Shown piece by piece: positions 12,080-24,236 of a stretch of 64,000 nucleotides of DNA. Position numbers and translations under genes: made by a program. The number at the start of each line of letters is the position of its first letter. Position 1 is the first letter of the stretch. The notes under the pieces were generated by a model that was not told where the DNA came from, made no database searches, and saw only the letters and a list, made by a program, of their open reading frames with translations. The stretch lies in contig CM066308.1 in the NCBI GenBank assembly GCA_033807695.1, forward strand, positions 124,001 to 188,000. The letters run 5' to 3'. The DNA is from Daedaleopsis sinensis (taxonomy: Eukaryota > Basidiomycota > Agaricomycetes > Polyporales > Polyporaceae).

Positions 12080-13520
12080 CGCCCGCCGCGCACCCTCTTT
12101 CATGACCATTTTCGCGTGGATCTCCTCCAGCTTTCCGGCCTTGACCTTCTTGGGCCAGAACTCTCTTGCTGCAGCACCGCCTTTATGCGTTTGCCGATGG
12201 CGGCGAGGGACTCCTTCAGGATCGCGACCTTGTCTTCGCGGGGGACGAGGGGTACAGGCTGCTTCTTGACTGGGCGAAGCTCCTCCTTCGTGGCGGCTGC
12301 GTCCATGGGCGGGCTACACGCATGCCATCAGATCAGTCGGGCTGCAGGAGCGTCGTGTGACAGTGTACGCACCACTCGTCCGACAACGACGAGTCGGTAA
12401 AGGTAGGGTTCGGTCTCCGCTTCCGCTTCCTGCTCTGGCCCTCGTCGACAGACGCGACCGCCTCGCTCTCTGCGTGCTTTCTGCTGACGTTGGGGGTGTA
12501 CGGCGTCGACACGGGCAGCGGCGGCGGCAACAGCGACGTCTTCGCGCCTCACCGCGTGAGCGTTGACTCGATCGCCCGGATCTTCTCGTCGTGTTCGCGG
12601 AGGATCCCGAGGAGGTAGTCCCCGCGCCGCACGAGGTAGATGGCGTTCGGGGTCGGCTTGCTGGCTGCGTCCTCGCCCTTCTTGCCCTCCTCGAGGAAGA
12701 AGTTGCCATCGAGCCCCAGCCGGATGTCCTTGGCCATCGCCTCCCAGTTGCCAAACCCGTATACGTACGCGCCGACGAGGAGCATCGCGTCATCCTAGGG
12801 GCCCCACCGCCCCGACCAGTTGAGCGTCGGGCGGATGTTCTCGATAGGTATCGATCACTCGTGCCGCTCGTCCTCGGACAGCGGGTCGAGGTACTTGAAC
12901 AGGATCTGGAGGTCGCGATGGCGCGAGAGGACGGTCTCCGCGTTAAGGTTGTTGACCGGTAGGTGACTAGGACGGCCTTGCTCTTCTGGACATTCGTCTG
13001 CGTCTCGCCCACCTCGACGCGCGCGCGCTTCTCGGCGTTGTTCTCGTCCACCGCGGCGCGCAGAGCTCGATCATGTCGTCCGCGACGTCCTGGATCATGC
13101 CGCGGTTTTCTCCTGGAGCTTGGCCTCATTGACCTGCGTGCGAAATGAGTAACGGGCTCGCAGACGCAGTGGGGGCTACGCACGATCGTGTCGTACCTGT
13201 GCCTGATATCGCCCCACTTCTGCAGACTCCGGACGAACACGCGGACGTCTCGCTCCTTCAGCTCCATGGCCTTCTGGCTGGGGGTCTTGCGTTGGGGGGC
13301 GGGGTGACGCGGCTTCTTGGCCGGCTGGGCGGAAGATATATGCTCGACGTCCATGCCCTCGTACGAGACATTCGCGTGTGACCGCTTCCTGTCCTTCGTC
13401 TCCACCACAGCAAGCTCCCTTGCGGCCGTCCTCCTCGTAGTCGAACCGCTGGCGCTCCTCGAGGGGGTTGGTGTCCTCCCAGTTCTCCTCCACGTCCGTG
13501 TCGACTGCCCTCGCTTGCGT
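12080..13520 (-). pseudogene. CHD1: Broken C-terminal fragment of a CHD1-type chromatin remodeller
   Basis: CHD1 is a nuclear ATP-dependent nucleosome spacing enzyme; only its C-terminal region is represented here. Visible in order on the minus strand: EENWEDTNPLEERQRFD, NVSYEGMDVEHIS, the SANT-like ERDVRVFVRSLQKWGDIRHR, then after frame changes NLNAETVLSRHRDLQIL, the SLIDE segment LLVGAYVYGFGNWEAMAKD and LVRRGDYLLGILREH, and the CHD1 C-terminal domain (PREDKVAILKESLAAIGKRI, KKVKAGKLEEIHAKM). The chromodomains and the SNF2 ATPase are absent. The reading frame changes several times and an in-frame TAG (12795-12797) falls where RWGP should continue into DDAMLL. This is a pseudogene or captured fragment, not a working enzyme. 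The family call is strong because several consecutive landmarks match in order. Confidence 0.8.
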
Positions 13521-13598
13521 TTCCGGTACGCCCGCTCGAGAAGAGCCATGACCAACGCGCAGGAGGTCGATCGTCGCAACAGTCAGCGGAGACGGCTG

Positions 13599-14300
13599 TC
13601 AAAGCCGTGCCCTGTTCACCATGGATCCTTGACACTTGCTATTCCCCAGTATCAGCGTCGTCACCGTGTCCGACAGGGGCTGTGGAATGCTGTGGTAGCA
13701 CCTGCACGCCATCATGTCCGGTGTCCTAACCATGGAGCACGTTCCGGTCGAGGAAGACGACAGGCCGGCGACGGACACGGGTGTCGACTGCCCTTCCGAG
13801 CTCCCACGCCCCAGTGATGCGGAGGCCGCCACGGTTCGGGAAAGCTCTACTTCATCGCACATGCTGATGCGCATTCTACGCCCACCGCCTGGTCGACTTG
13901 GGGACGGGCGATACATGGACACGGCCGCTTGGTGGTGCATTGGTTTGTGGGCATCCGAATCGAGGGGGGCGTACATTCGTCGGCCGTGAAGGCGTGTGCC
14001 AGTGCGGGAAGAGCTGTCCTCATCGGAAAAGATATTCGGACGGGGAAAGAGCACGCGCTGCTCGCCCTCGTGCTTCTACGTCTGAACACTAGTACAGTCA
14101 CGCCTGTACCTTGCCCTACGAACTGGAACAGAATCAGTACGAGCACGAGACCGTGATTTACAACGACCACTCACAACCCCTTCTAAACAGTCGAGAAGTC
14201 GCAGAAGACCTCTCGCCCTCCTGCAATTTACTCGATATAGCGATGCACGAGGTGACGATGACGACGAATGCAAGTGGGGTTGCGACTCATAGAGATGCGA
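13599..14300 (-). CDS. Possible small single-pass membrane protein, weak model
   Basis: On the minus strand a short hydrophobic stretch (VVVNHGLVLVLILFQF, about 14170-14120) can be joined through a roughly 45-base GT-AG intron ending at about 14080 to a polar exon (KHEGEQRVLFPRPNIFSDED onward) rich in Ser, Arg and Pro that runs to about 13599. This would be a signal-anchor followed by a disordered tail. The start is not fixed and the hydrophobic stretch is short for a helix. A TATA-like 'ctatatatt' lies upstream at about 14510. Family unknown. Confidence 0.25.
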
Positions 14301-14540
14301 GTGAATAGATGATGTCGAGATTTAAGATGCGAGGGAATGGGGTTATGAGTGTTGCACAACCTGTCGTTCCGTGCTGAGTCCTGTGGAGGTTCTTGTTGGG
14401 CGTGCGTTTTGGATGGAGATCTGAAGCAACAGCATCTAGAGATCGTGCGCCGAGCCGCGTGTCTGTGACATGTCGACAGCAGGTCTCGAGCATTCAGCTG
14501 ACGTGAAATATATAGGAAGGAGGGAAAGGAATCCGACATG

Positions 14541-15389
14541 GCGGAGTGGATCTATTCTAGTCCGGCATGGAGGCCAAGTCGTCGGCTTCAATGTCAAGGA
14601 AAGTCAGCATGGGCATATCCTTCGTCCGTGTGACATGACGCTGAGAGCACTGTGATGAGTCTTGCGTGCAGATGAGAGAAGTTACAGACTTACAGAGCTC
14701 GATACAACTGCAGAAAGAACCTCGACCCTTCGCCGACCAAATTGAATCGCAACCAGACGACCGCCAAGGGCTTCATAATCTGCTGTCGAGAGCAGACCCA
14801 AGTCCGCTGCCTGTTGTACGGCCAGTGTCCTTGTTGCAATAGATCTCCGGGTCCGTCTCGTCGATGAAGGCGTTGTGAAGAACGAGAATGTGAAGTCAGG
14901 ATGACGCTGAGAATTTGTTCCAGAAGGGTGGGCCGTGTTCTGAGCGAGCAACCTGCTCTAAATATCGTCCCACAAATCTATACTGACAAGAATGGCGTCA
15001 GCTCGACGATAGTCCCTCATATCGTTGAGTTGCTCACCTCACCTTGCCCCCCGCGTCCCTCTGCTATCCCCTACGCTATCCAAAATTGAACGCAAGTTCT
15101 CCTGCGTGAGCGTCGGTGTTGCTTCGGCAGATTGGATGGTGTCGTGCAATAATATTGAGGGTATTTTATCGTTGGGGATGACAACAAGAGGAACTCGAGG
15201 AAGAGGAAGCTAGAGGAAGAGGAAGACTCAGGAAGGAGGAAGAGGCGAAGGGGCTGAGTCAGGAGTCCGGCGTCTGGCGCCTGGCTCCTGAACGCCGAAC
15301 TGGTCGAGCGCCAAAGCTCCTACTGTTAAATAGATCAATTGAGTTCGGCAGGTCCTCCAGTCCTTACGATCTGAGCTGTCCTACCCTCC
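14541..15389. other. Gap without a supported gene
   Basis: I find no coding chain I can defend. A purine-rich run of gaggaa-type repeats at about 15185-15250 is followed by a GC-rich 'ggcgtctggcgcctgg' palindrome. The last 60 bases are probably the promoter of the JmjC gene. Confidence 0.5.
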
Positions 15390-17939
15390 ATGCCTATAGA
15401 GCGTCTCTTCCAAACAACTACGTGTCAAGGAATTCAGAACAGGGTGCGTCGATGTGACAGTGGGGGCGAGCTCTGTACCGTCAAGTTGCCAAAATGCATC
15501 AATTGCCATCGCGACGATCCCGAGCGCCAGTATCCCTTCATCCAGGAGCGAGACCGAAAAACTAGCGAGTCGTGTCTTTTCAAAGGTCGGTCAATGCACT
15601 ACCTTTTCAGATATATTTGTCGACCACATAGCAGCCTTCAGATGTGTCTCCTACGACAAAGAGCTAGGAGAACTGTCGTACAGCTTCAGACACGAACGAG
15701 CACAGAAACAGATCTTTGTGCGCGATGTATATAATCAGAAGCATACTAGGCAACTTTTGCAAACCAAACAGGTATCTCAATTTTTATACATTGGCCCCTA
15801 TGACCCCTACTCAGAGATATCATAGGACATTGCAGGACAGTACCTCTTGCCAGTGCTGCTAGAGGAACTTGAACTTTACGAACAACATCGCGACGTTGTA
15901 TTTAAACCCATAGATCCATCTGTCCGAGAGCTATGCGGTACGCGTTTAAGTCATCATGTTGTACATGCTCAATGACTCCAACATACCGGAACAGACTCGT
16001 GCGGTACCCGAATCTTCTCGAAGAGCTGGTTCTGCTCAATGTGTGCGCAGGAAATTTGTCATACTTGCATGACTGTGGTGAGGTTTCTGTTATCTTCACA
16101 GCCTCTGCTGATTCTTTGCCAAACAGTTTCGCTCTGCCAAAAAAGAGCTATGTCACGGAGAGACTGTTCTGATACGTCTCACGCGGTTTCTTCAAGAGGA
16201 CCTACAGGTGTTGGTTCGCGAAATACAGTCCTCTCCAGCCCCAAGGTAATGCATCGTAGGCCCATGATCATGCCTTGATGGCGAACACTAAAACGATGTC
16301 GGTTCAGTCCTGTCGTCGCGACAATCAAATCTAGCAGGCACTATGAACGATTCACGAGGTCCCAACTGACCGAGGATAAATTCACGACCCTGTGGTCCCA
16401 TCGTCGGCCCTTTGTTGTGACAGGACTAACAGAGCTTCTGCAATCGCGGTGGACGCCCCAATCATTCATCGCACAGTACGGGGACGTGCCGTGCCAAATT
16501 GAGGACTGCGAAACCAAAGATGTGCTCAACTCGACCGTCGGCTACTTCTTCTCGTTATTTGACCAGCCTTTTACTCCCGGCAAGCGGATCATGAAGCTGA
16601 AGGTATGTTCAATAATCGTAGATGGCGAAGCGATATCGCTTCACGGAGACTCGTTTTAGGACTGGCCCCCGTTGGATCGGTTCAAAGCTATGTTCCCTCA
16701 GCTACAGGAAGATTTTGAACGAGCGCTGCCGCTTCCTGATTACACGACATCCACGGGTGTAAAGAACTTTGCCGCACACTTCCCTGATGATGCGAATCCT
16801 CCTGATCTGGGTAATTCATCTATCATGGCACTCTTTGCTATGACTGATATATCTATCTGATCACTAGGACCCAAAATGTACAACGCTGTGGCATCTGTAC
16901 ACGACGAAGTGCATTCGGGCTCGACCCGACTCCACTTGGACCTCTCCGACGCTGTCAATATTCTGACGTATGCATCCAAGACCCGAGAAGGACGTCCAGG
17001 CTTCGTGCTGTGGCATATCTTTGCGCCAGAGGATGCAGATCAGATTAGATTATATCTCCGACGCCGACTGCCTCGAGGAGCACTTGTGGGCGACCCGATT
17101 CACAATCAGGACACCTACCTGACGAGCAGCATGCTCGATGAACTCGAAGACACCTACAACGTCCGGCCGTACACTATTCAGCAATATCTTGGCGAGGCTG
17201 TCTTCATTCCTGCGGGCTGTGCACATCAGGTAAGGCTGCGTACTGACTGAAAATACTATCCTGCTATAGTATATTACTTACATGTCGTACACAGGTAGCC
17301 AATCAAGCGGATTGCATTAAGATTGCGTGCGACTTCATCAGTCCCCAGAGTGTCGACATCTGCGGTCGACTCAATGCAGAGTTCCGGACGCAGAGACTCT
17401 CACACAGGTGGCCGGAAGATGTCATACCATTCATGTGGATGATGTACTATACATGGATAACCGCGGACTTCATCAAGAACACTCTTGTATCGCGGTAAGC
17501 TCGGACCGCATATGATAATTTTTGCAGACTCTGACCGCCTCTGTGCGCAGCGAGAACCAAGTAAAGCTGACGGAGAGTATGTGGTGTGGTGAGCCTATGA
17601 CACGGATTACTACTAATCCTTTCGTGTAGACAAATCTTCGCATGATTTCAGCCTTTCCGCGAAGTTCTACTGTCCACTTTGCACTGAGCGCACCATCAGC
17701 GTGTATGAAGGAGATAGCCGATTCCAATCCCGAGCGGAATTATTGAGCCATGTGTACGTGAACTAAATGAACATTGAAATCGCTCTCTGGTTCAAGAACT
17801 AATATGCGCTTCTAGAGTCCAAGTCCATCATATCGTGCTCAATCGCAAAGAAGCAGCTAAGTGCGCTAATCCTAAGCTTGGACCGCTTGCTCTCGCACGA
17901 AGGATCGTCAAGCTTGTTCAGCTTGATAGCAGAGTTTGA
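15390..17939 (+). CDS. JmjC-domain protein, KDM3-like, with Zn fingers
   Basis: This is a likely nuclear Fe(II)/2-oxoglutarate dioxygenase of the JmjC class, probably a histone lysine demethylase. In order it has a Cys pair near the start (CINC), DIFVDHIAAFRCVSYDKELG, a Zn-binding cluster made by splicing (LCDSCGT, CSMCAQEICHTC), and the JmjC core with the metal-binding H-x-D (RLHLDLSDAVN at about 16927-16960) and the distal His in FIPAGCAHQ before a phase-0 intron into CIKIACDFISP. A C2H2-like finger (FYCPLC ... LLSHVVQVHH) follows, then a basic tail to the stop at 17937-17939. About nine introns close in frame from 15830 onward. The first 300 bases do not resolve cleanly: the CLFKG to SDIFVDH step changes frame across only 25 bases. 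The start at 15390 is therefore provisional. A truncated relative lies at 43200-43560. Confidence 0.75.
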
Positions 17940-18900
17940 CATGCTGCTCGAACACCATGTTGTTCCAGATTCGGGATGTTTGCGCGCGCGCGCGATACAT
18001 GTATTATGAGGAGGATTATATAGTTGACTACATGGTCGCGATCCTCCACATCTGTCAGCGAACGTGCGCCATGTCGGAGACAGCCCCTGTGAAAACACGC
18101 CGTACAGATCGAGACCGCGCTCTGGATTCGTACATACACATCTACTCCGCCACTGTCCCGAAATACCATCCTCCTCCTCGACAGGCTCGATCACAGAACT
18201 GAACGCACTCTGTGGTGAACTAATATCGCGACACACCAGCACGGCCTGTAGTTGTTGGTGTGCAATAACGCATGTCCTCCGAAGAATCCCGGCCAACGGT
18301 TTGGAAGATGGGATGTCGACTATCTCAGCAGCAAATCGGGGATGAGAAGGTTTCGTGTCAGGTCGTGACGCATAGTGATCGTGCTAGGACCGCATACGCG
18401 GCGACGTACCGTTCTTGACCTTCGGCTCGTGTACAGGACCGTGACGACGTCGGTTTGCGCGTTGGAGACGGCGACCCAGGTGAGACGTATCCTCGTGTAA
18501 GAGAATGAGCTTCAGTGGGGTCGGTGTCACGCTCTTTCGTAATTGTCCGAGGGTGCACGAGGGAGAGGTCCCAGCCCTCGGTCTCTACCGCCGACTAGAC
18601 GAAAGTTAGTTACGGCGTCTACGCACCCGCTCCCTCGCCCCATGCGCCTCTTTTGCAGCTCAACAAGCCTGCCCCCTCCTTCCGCTGTCTCTGCTTCACG
18701 TCGGACGCCGTTGCACGTCGCACGCGCAGAGCTCTAGGAAGCAATAGGGATAAATCACAGACGCAGCGAACGTTGAGCTCGATGACCGCCATCGTGTTAT
18801 CGTCTTCTGTCCTCATATAGGCAGAAAGCTTGACATATCGCGCGCCCTCCAATCAGGTGAGTACTCGAATGTCCTGCAGGCTGCACACCACTCCTTCCCG
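17940..18900. other. Gap without a supported gene
   Basis: Open frames here are short and compete between strands, without domain signal or a spliced chain. A (CG)n run ('gcgcgcgcgcgcga') sits at 17981-17994. Nothing else is claimed. Confidence 0.5.
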
Positions 18901-21010
18901 GGCTTAGGATGGAGACGGTGGCGAGATAGTGGGAGGTGGCCGCATCTTTGCACTTGCTGTAATGACAACGAGCGCGCAGTTGAGCGTGCGGGGCAGCTCG
19001 GCGGGGACGACGTCCTCCGTGCCTGCGCCGACGAGGACGAGCCTGTCGAACGCGGTGCGCACGTCGACTTCGTACGGCGGCTGCGCGCATAGCGGGAGGG
19101 ACGTGTCCCAGCGGACCGCGAGGGGGCTGAGGTACGCGGAGGGGCAGGGTCGTGCGGGAAGACGGGCGAGGAAGTAGGAGCGCATGAAGAGCGTGCGGCG
19201 GTCTACGGCCGTGTAATGCGAGGAGGGGGGGCCGGAGACTGGCTCGAGGACGTACATCCTGGGCCCCTGAGGAGGTGGTCTCGTGTAAGACCGGTTTTCT
19301 GCGGATCGCCAGTCGTCTTCAGGCGCTGTGGGAGCAAAGGAGAAGATGTCTGTTGGCTCCACCATCTCTTCGATCTTGTGCACAAGGTCCGCACCGAGGC
19401 CCTTTGTCCAGCCCATTGTGTTGACCACGAGGAGAATGAAGGACGACCATCTGGTACAGCTGGACGAGGGCTTGGATGGAGTCGAGGTAGAGGGAGGGTG
19501 AGCTGCGTGGCGACGTGGCCCGACGAAGTGGGTGGCATATGGGACGCTAGGATACGTATAGGATGGACCTGAACATAGGGTGAGACATCCGTGTGCGTTG
19601 TCAGAACACAGCGTGCTGACCGAAGACGGGTTGCTCCAGGACGTTCAGGCGACCATCGCGACTCGGACTGCCAGAGATCGCACTCGATATATGCGACGCG
19701 GCGGAATCTGCGCAGTCGGTGAGTCGTAGACGGCTCGCCAGCAGACGCAGACCGGCTGCATACCTGCGGAGGAGGCGATTGAGCGCGAGCCTCGCGAACG
19801 TGCTCTTGCCGGTGTTTTGGGGCCCGCGGACAAGATACGTGCATCCACGTATCGCAAGCTCACATTCATCGCGCGCGCTCTGCGGGGAGGGCCGCTGAGA
19901 GTGCTACATTCCACGATCGCGGCACCACCAGCGGAATCAGGTCGGAGGTGTGACGGGTGACCTGCACGGCTCACCGTATGTGAGGAGGGCGGGCAGAAAT
20001 ATATTTTTGCGTATCACGCACAAGGTAAGCGGTATCGAGCCCCAAGTTGCAGCCCGGCTGGCTGCGGTGCCAGCGGGAGGGCGCGAAGCAGTCGTCGAAG
20101 GTCCTGCATATTCTGCCAAGTCCCTGGACGCCGGTGTCGAGGTCGCGGAGGACGACGAGGGCGTCGTAATCTGTGGCCGCGTCCGTGACATGTTCGGGAA
20201 GCGCGATGGGAATTGCGGGCTTTGGCGACGAAGAGCGGGAGGGGAGGCACTCTAAAAAGCGGGAGCGGGGAGGAGAGGGGCGCGAAGACGCGGTGCCGGT
20301 GAGCGCGACTGAGCCCCGAAGAAGGGCGATGGAGTAGGTGCCTAGCAGAGCGAGGGTGTCTTGCGCGTTGAGCAGCAGGACTGTCTGTCGTGCAGAGCGG
20401 CCGGTGGTCAGGTCACGCAGGGAGAAGTTGAAGATGTTCTGGTTGGGGACCGGGATGAAGGACGAGAGAGAGGCCGCAGTCTCTGACGGTCCAGGGTACT
20501 GAGGGTGGGACGGGAGCATCGAGGACGACGGGCTCATCCAGATCATCGTCGTGAGAGTTGTGGTTAGAGGCGGTGAGGTCGGAATCGTCTTCGTCCTTGT
20601 CCTCGCCGTCGACGACTATAGCCTCTTGTGGAGCGTCGAACGCGTCTGGCCGGGCAAGTACCGCGCCGACTGGGTCTGTGCAGATTTCTTGCGGTCGTGT
20701 TTGTGCCTTTTGTTTGCGATGGGGTTGGACGCGCTGGGTTTGCGCTTCGAGGACGAGTTCGTAGTTTTCCACGCTGTGGACGGAGGGGCGACACGGGGAC
20801 AGAGGGGACGAGGGCAGGAGAGGGGGCCGACGCCTGTGCAAGACGGGCCTTGCGTGCACGGTGTGAGCATCGTTGCCGACGGTGAGCAAGGGTGTTTGAG
20901 TTTGAGGGCAAGCGGCTGAGACGCGCAGGAAAATGGGAGATCTGGATCTGCACTTGCCCTCGTCCCTCACTCGTACTCACTGCCGCGAATTGCGTCCTCG
21001 ACGACGACAG
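18900..21010 (-). pseudogene. GRC3: Broken copy of GRC3/NOL9 polynucleotide 5'-kinase
   Basis: GRC3 phosphorylates RNA 5' ends during pre-rRNA processing in the nucleolus. On the minus strand, a basic N-terminal segment (SSKRKPSASNPIANKRHKH) precedes FIPVPNQNIFNFSLRDL, LLLNAQDTLALLGTYSIALL and GLGRICRTFDDCFAPSR. The Walker A motif follows as GPQNTGKSTFARLALN (about 19790-19840), then after a clean intron VAYIECDLWQSE, where the family norm is ECDLGQSE. From there the frame slips: LNVLEQPVFG, PSVPYATHFVG and SLYLDSIQALVQLYQ lie in different frames, and a deletion joins this to LVVNTMGWTKGLGADL. The C-terminal domain (PPYEVDVRTAFDRLVLVGAG) breaks off after AELPRTLNCAL. Several frameshifts plus an internal deletion make it non-functional. 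The identification is firm. Confidence 0.8.
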
Positions 21011-21952
21011 CTCAAGCCCAAGCCCCACCCGCCCCGCACACGTCAGGGCTCTTCGCGCGCGGCGTCATCGCCCGCATCGCCGCCTGGCCCGCCCTCCGCA
21101 TCGCCGTCGACCACGGCTGGGGCGGCCGCGCAGAAGCGCACTTGGCTCGCGTCTGTGCTCGACGACGAATTCGAGGCCCAGCAGCAGGGCGTGCCGGACG
21201 CCGCGTACATCGAGGAGCGCCGTGTCGACAGGTTCGGATAAGTGCACAAGTCCTAACTCGATGAAATGAGACATAAGTTTACTATTTAGAATAGCGTTAT
21301 AGCAAACCCTACCGTTTGTGCTGAGATCGTGAACGATTTGGCAAGCCTGTCGCGGAAGGGAGAGAGCTGTACTGCTGATCTGTTGCAATTGATGGGCAGC
21401 CCTTCATTCGATTGGTGGTCACGATCGTAGCTAAGGAGGGGTAAAAAGGATGTCAAGCGTAAGTTGCAAGTGAATTGGCAGACAGATGCCGCAGATTGAG
21501 ACGACTCTGACGAGACAGAACTTGAGCTTGAGCACGTACCAGAGCTTCGTATGAGAAACACGGGGAAAGTCGCTTGTGAAAGAACTCCGAAGATGTCGCG
21601 ACTCGAGACAGAGCTTCGCCGTGCAGAAGAAGGTGTGGTAGTCGTAAAGACTCGGTTGCAATCCCCGTTAAACAGACGATATGCAGGACCTATCTAAACG
21701 GGAGGAGGAAGGAAGTTGCAGGGCAAGATCTAGAGGGCGCGTGAGACTTGCAGATCGAATCGCTGGCAGCCACGTGGGGTTTGCGCCTGTCCTATGCGGT
21801 TGCGCGCTTGAGCGGCGGTGGGGCTTAGTTCTAGTACCGAAACGTCTCCCTGAGCCTGCACCTTGAATTCAATTCTTCCTCCTCCTCCAATCGTGCATAC
21901 TTGAGAGTGACTATACTATACTGATGGTAACTCCCAGGGTAGCAATGCTGCG
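21011..21952. other. Intergenic stretch containing one arm of a dispersed repeat
   Basis: No gene is supported. Positions 21598-21623 contain a 26-base segment (gcgactcgagacagagcttcgc, then cgtg) found identically at 31919-31944, with weaker similarity extending about 60 bases on one side. The rest is unremarkable. Confidence 0.55.
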
Positions 21953-23597
21953 CTAACTCTGCCATCTCTGTATATGCCTATGAAGGATTCCGACGACGTC
22001 TAAACCGGCGAGACTAGGCTCTCCGAAGCTGTTCCCAATTGCCTACAAGGATGATGATGAGATTGTAGTCAGTACATATGAATGAGTAGCCTACGGGAAT
22101 ACTCACAAGCAGGAACACACCGACAACGATCACAATCACCACGGAAAAAGTCACATCTACTCGCCATTGGCCCCGGAGACCCAGATAAGCGGCAGAGTTG
22201 GATCCGGTAGCAGACTCTCCTACTTGGTGCAACCTGCTGTCAGGAAGTACAGGAGAATGCCTGTATATTGACGTACGATAACCCTTCTTCGTCCACAGGA
22301 AAATGGAGTTAGGGGCATCGTCGAACATGCCCGTTGCAATGTAGAAAACGTCTCTACTACGGTCGTGGTATACCTGCCATCCGCATGGAGGTAAGAATGT
22401 TAGGATATACATGAGTAGCTCTTATGTTCTTACGTCGAAAGCTAGGACAAATTTGAAATCTATCGTGATCGTCAACAAAGCTAAAGATCGTAAAGGATCA
22501 ACGCTCTCACCGTTACCGTGTATCAGAGTCTGTAGCCTTCGGCCGGTCAAGACGTCCCACGCATTCATCTCACCTACAGTAGTGCCACCTAGTATAGCTG
22601 TTCCATCCTCTATAAACTTGACAGGAGTGGCCCGCTTCTCGCCAACATCGTGACCGAACGCTCGTATGAGGTTGCCGTTGCTCAAGGAGTAGAGATCGAA
22701 GCCTGTGATCACATTTGAGACGACAAGGAGGTCTCCATCGTCACCCAAGCTTGCGCGCGCACTATTCCTCGTGATCTTCTTCCTCAGTCCATGATGCCGA
22801 GGATCACGATTACACGCTTACACTTGTCCCTCAATAGATATTTCTCGCGTGCATTTCCAAGTTCTTGCATCGTAGACCCTGATTCTATGTCAGTGATAGT
22901 CCGCAAGTATAAATATATGAACTGAAGTTCTCACAGGATGCCATGGTTGAGATATGTCGCGACAAGTCGAGTATGCTTGCCGGTCCCGGTCCAATGAACG
23001 CTCGTCACAACTATCTCTGGTTGTTCCTCAGATATGTTTCCTGACGGCTCGGCTACGTTTGCAACAATGGTCCACGAGCCTAAAGTAGACGGGGTCAATG
23101 AGTAAGTCACTGGACGACTTCCCCACTTCAGTATGATCTCTACTCACCAGTGTCTTGCCACTCCCATACACGAAGTTCGCCATGTCCCCCGGACGCTACG
23201 CGCATTCCTACAGAAGCGATACATTCTACCGGGCAGTCATGGACCCGTAGACCGCGAGCAGTCATTGCGGTCTGCGGCCGATCGTGACTCAGCTATCAGT
23301 CGATTGATGATGCGTGCAATGACTTACGTTCGAAAAAGCCAGTGACATGACATAGCCATCGCTCATGCCACACAACAGCTTGTCCTCGCCTCTCGATATC
23401 CATGCCAGACACAGCGCATAGCTATTCCCGGTGTATTCGTAAAGAAGCTTGCGACTAAGAGTCTGCCAGATGCAGATTTTGCCGTCCATGGCAGAGGTAG
23501 CGAAGTACTGGGCGTGAGAACTGAATGAGACGGCTGTAATCGCGCCGCCGGAGTGCCCGCCCCGAAGATTCTGCCGTTCAGTATAGTCGCGGTGCAT
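21953..23597 (-). CDS. WD40-repeat protein with C-terminal transmembrane helix (copy 2)
   Basis: The model is complete and closes in frame over eight exons, about 405 residues. Exon 1 starts MHRDYTERQNLRGGHSGGAI and carries a WD repeat (AITAVSFSSHAQYFATSAMDGKICIW as two strands). Later blades include VECIASVGMRVASGGHGELRVW, HTRLVATYLNHGILVYD, and ATPVKFIEDGTAILGGTTVGEM with NAWDVLTG. A three-codon exon (AFD) lies between two ordinary introns. Near the end is one membrane helix (VTFSVVIVIVVGVFLL), then a last exon encoding a short tail ending RWQS at 21953-21955. There is no N-terminal signal peptide, so the propeller should face the cytosol with the helix acting as a tail-type anchor. It is a paralogue or architectural twin of the gene at 8083-10054. 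The start was chosen as the first ATG before the first blade. Confidence 0.7.
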
Positions 23598-23699
23598 GTA
23601 TCGTCAAGGGTAGCTCGGAAAGCAGAGGAGGGGTGTCTAGTAGGTATCAACGACGAGCCATGGCGATGTGCGATGATAACGCGAGGCGAGCCAGCTTAG

Positions 23700-24230
23700 C
23701 CACGTGCCGTTGTCGCACTAGGTATGCCTAGGCTACAGTCGAAGGCTTAGGCGTGTAAATCTACAACGAATTCTATACATGGCATGACGAAATCGATGGA
23801 CGGAATGTAGTAAACACGCACATGTCCAACGCGCTGCACTATAGCCTAGACTTCGAACCATGACGCTCACTCTGAACCTGCTCGGAGTTTGGGCCGCGTA
23901 GAGCACACGAATCCTCGAGATGCATGGAAACATATACATATCTGCTAAGATTGAGGGATGGTACATGATGGCATAATGAGCGGCATTTAGGATTTAGTAC
24001 ATAGTGAAGCATGTACTTAGGCGAAGCAGCATGGGCATAACGTACGTTGGGTTATGTGATATTTGCGGCGAGCAGGAGAGGATGGATAGGAAACATGTGA
24101 CATAGTACGAGAGATGGTTTGAGGAGCTCAGAAGTGGACGGGGAAGAGGGTCGAAAATGGAGCTGACAATTGCGTCAGGACGTGACTGACTATAGAGGTC
24201 GCGAATGACTTACTCCTGGCATGCACGACT
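23700..24230. other. Gap without a supported gene
   Basis: Only short competing open frames are present. It probably contains the promoter of the WD40 gene at its left end. Nothing else seen. Confidence 0.45.
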
Positions 24231-24236
24231 CAGTTT

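Noticed and set aside
12314..13579. A 421-codon open frame on the minus strand through the CHD1 fragment
   Set aside because: Only parts of it match CHD1; the rest is Arg/Ser-rich out-of-frame reading of the CHD1 codons. The real landmarks switch frames, so it is the shadow of a pseudogene.
17799..18296. A 165-codon minus-strand frame downstream of the JmjC gene
   Set aside because: Its 3' half overlaps the last exon of the JmjC gene on the other strand and it has no domain signal.
18900..21010. Reading the GRC3 copy as a working kinase because its Walker A motif is intact
   Set aside because: Downstream landmarks lie in three frames and a segment before LVVNTMGW is deleted, so a single protein cannot be produced.
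21600..21680. Possible tRNA suggested by 'ggttgcaatcc' near 21653
   Set aside because: It does not fit the B-box consensus, there is no matching A box or acceptor stem, and no cloverleaf can be drawn.
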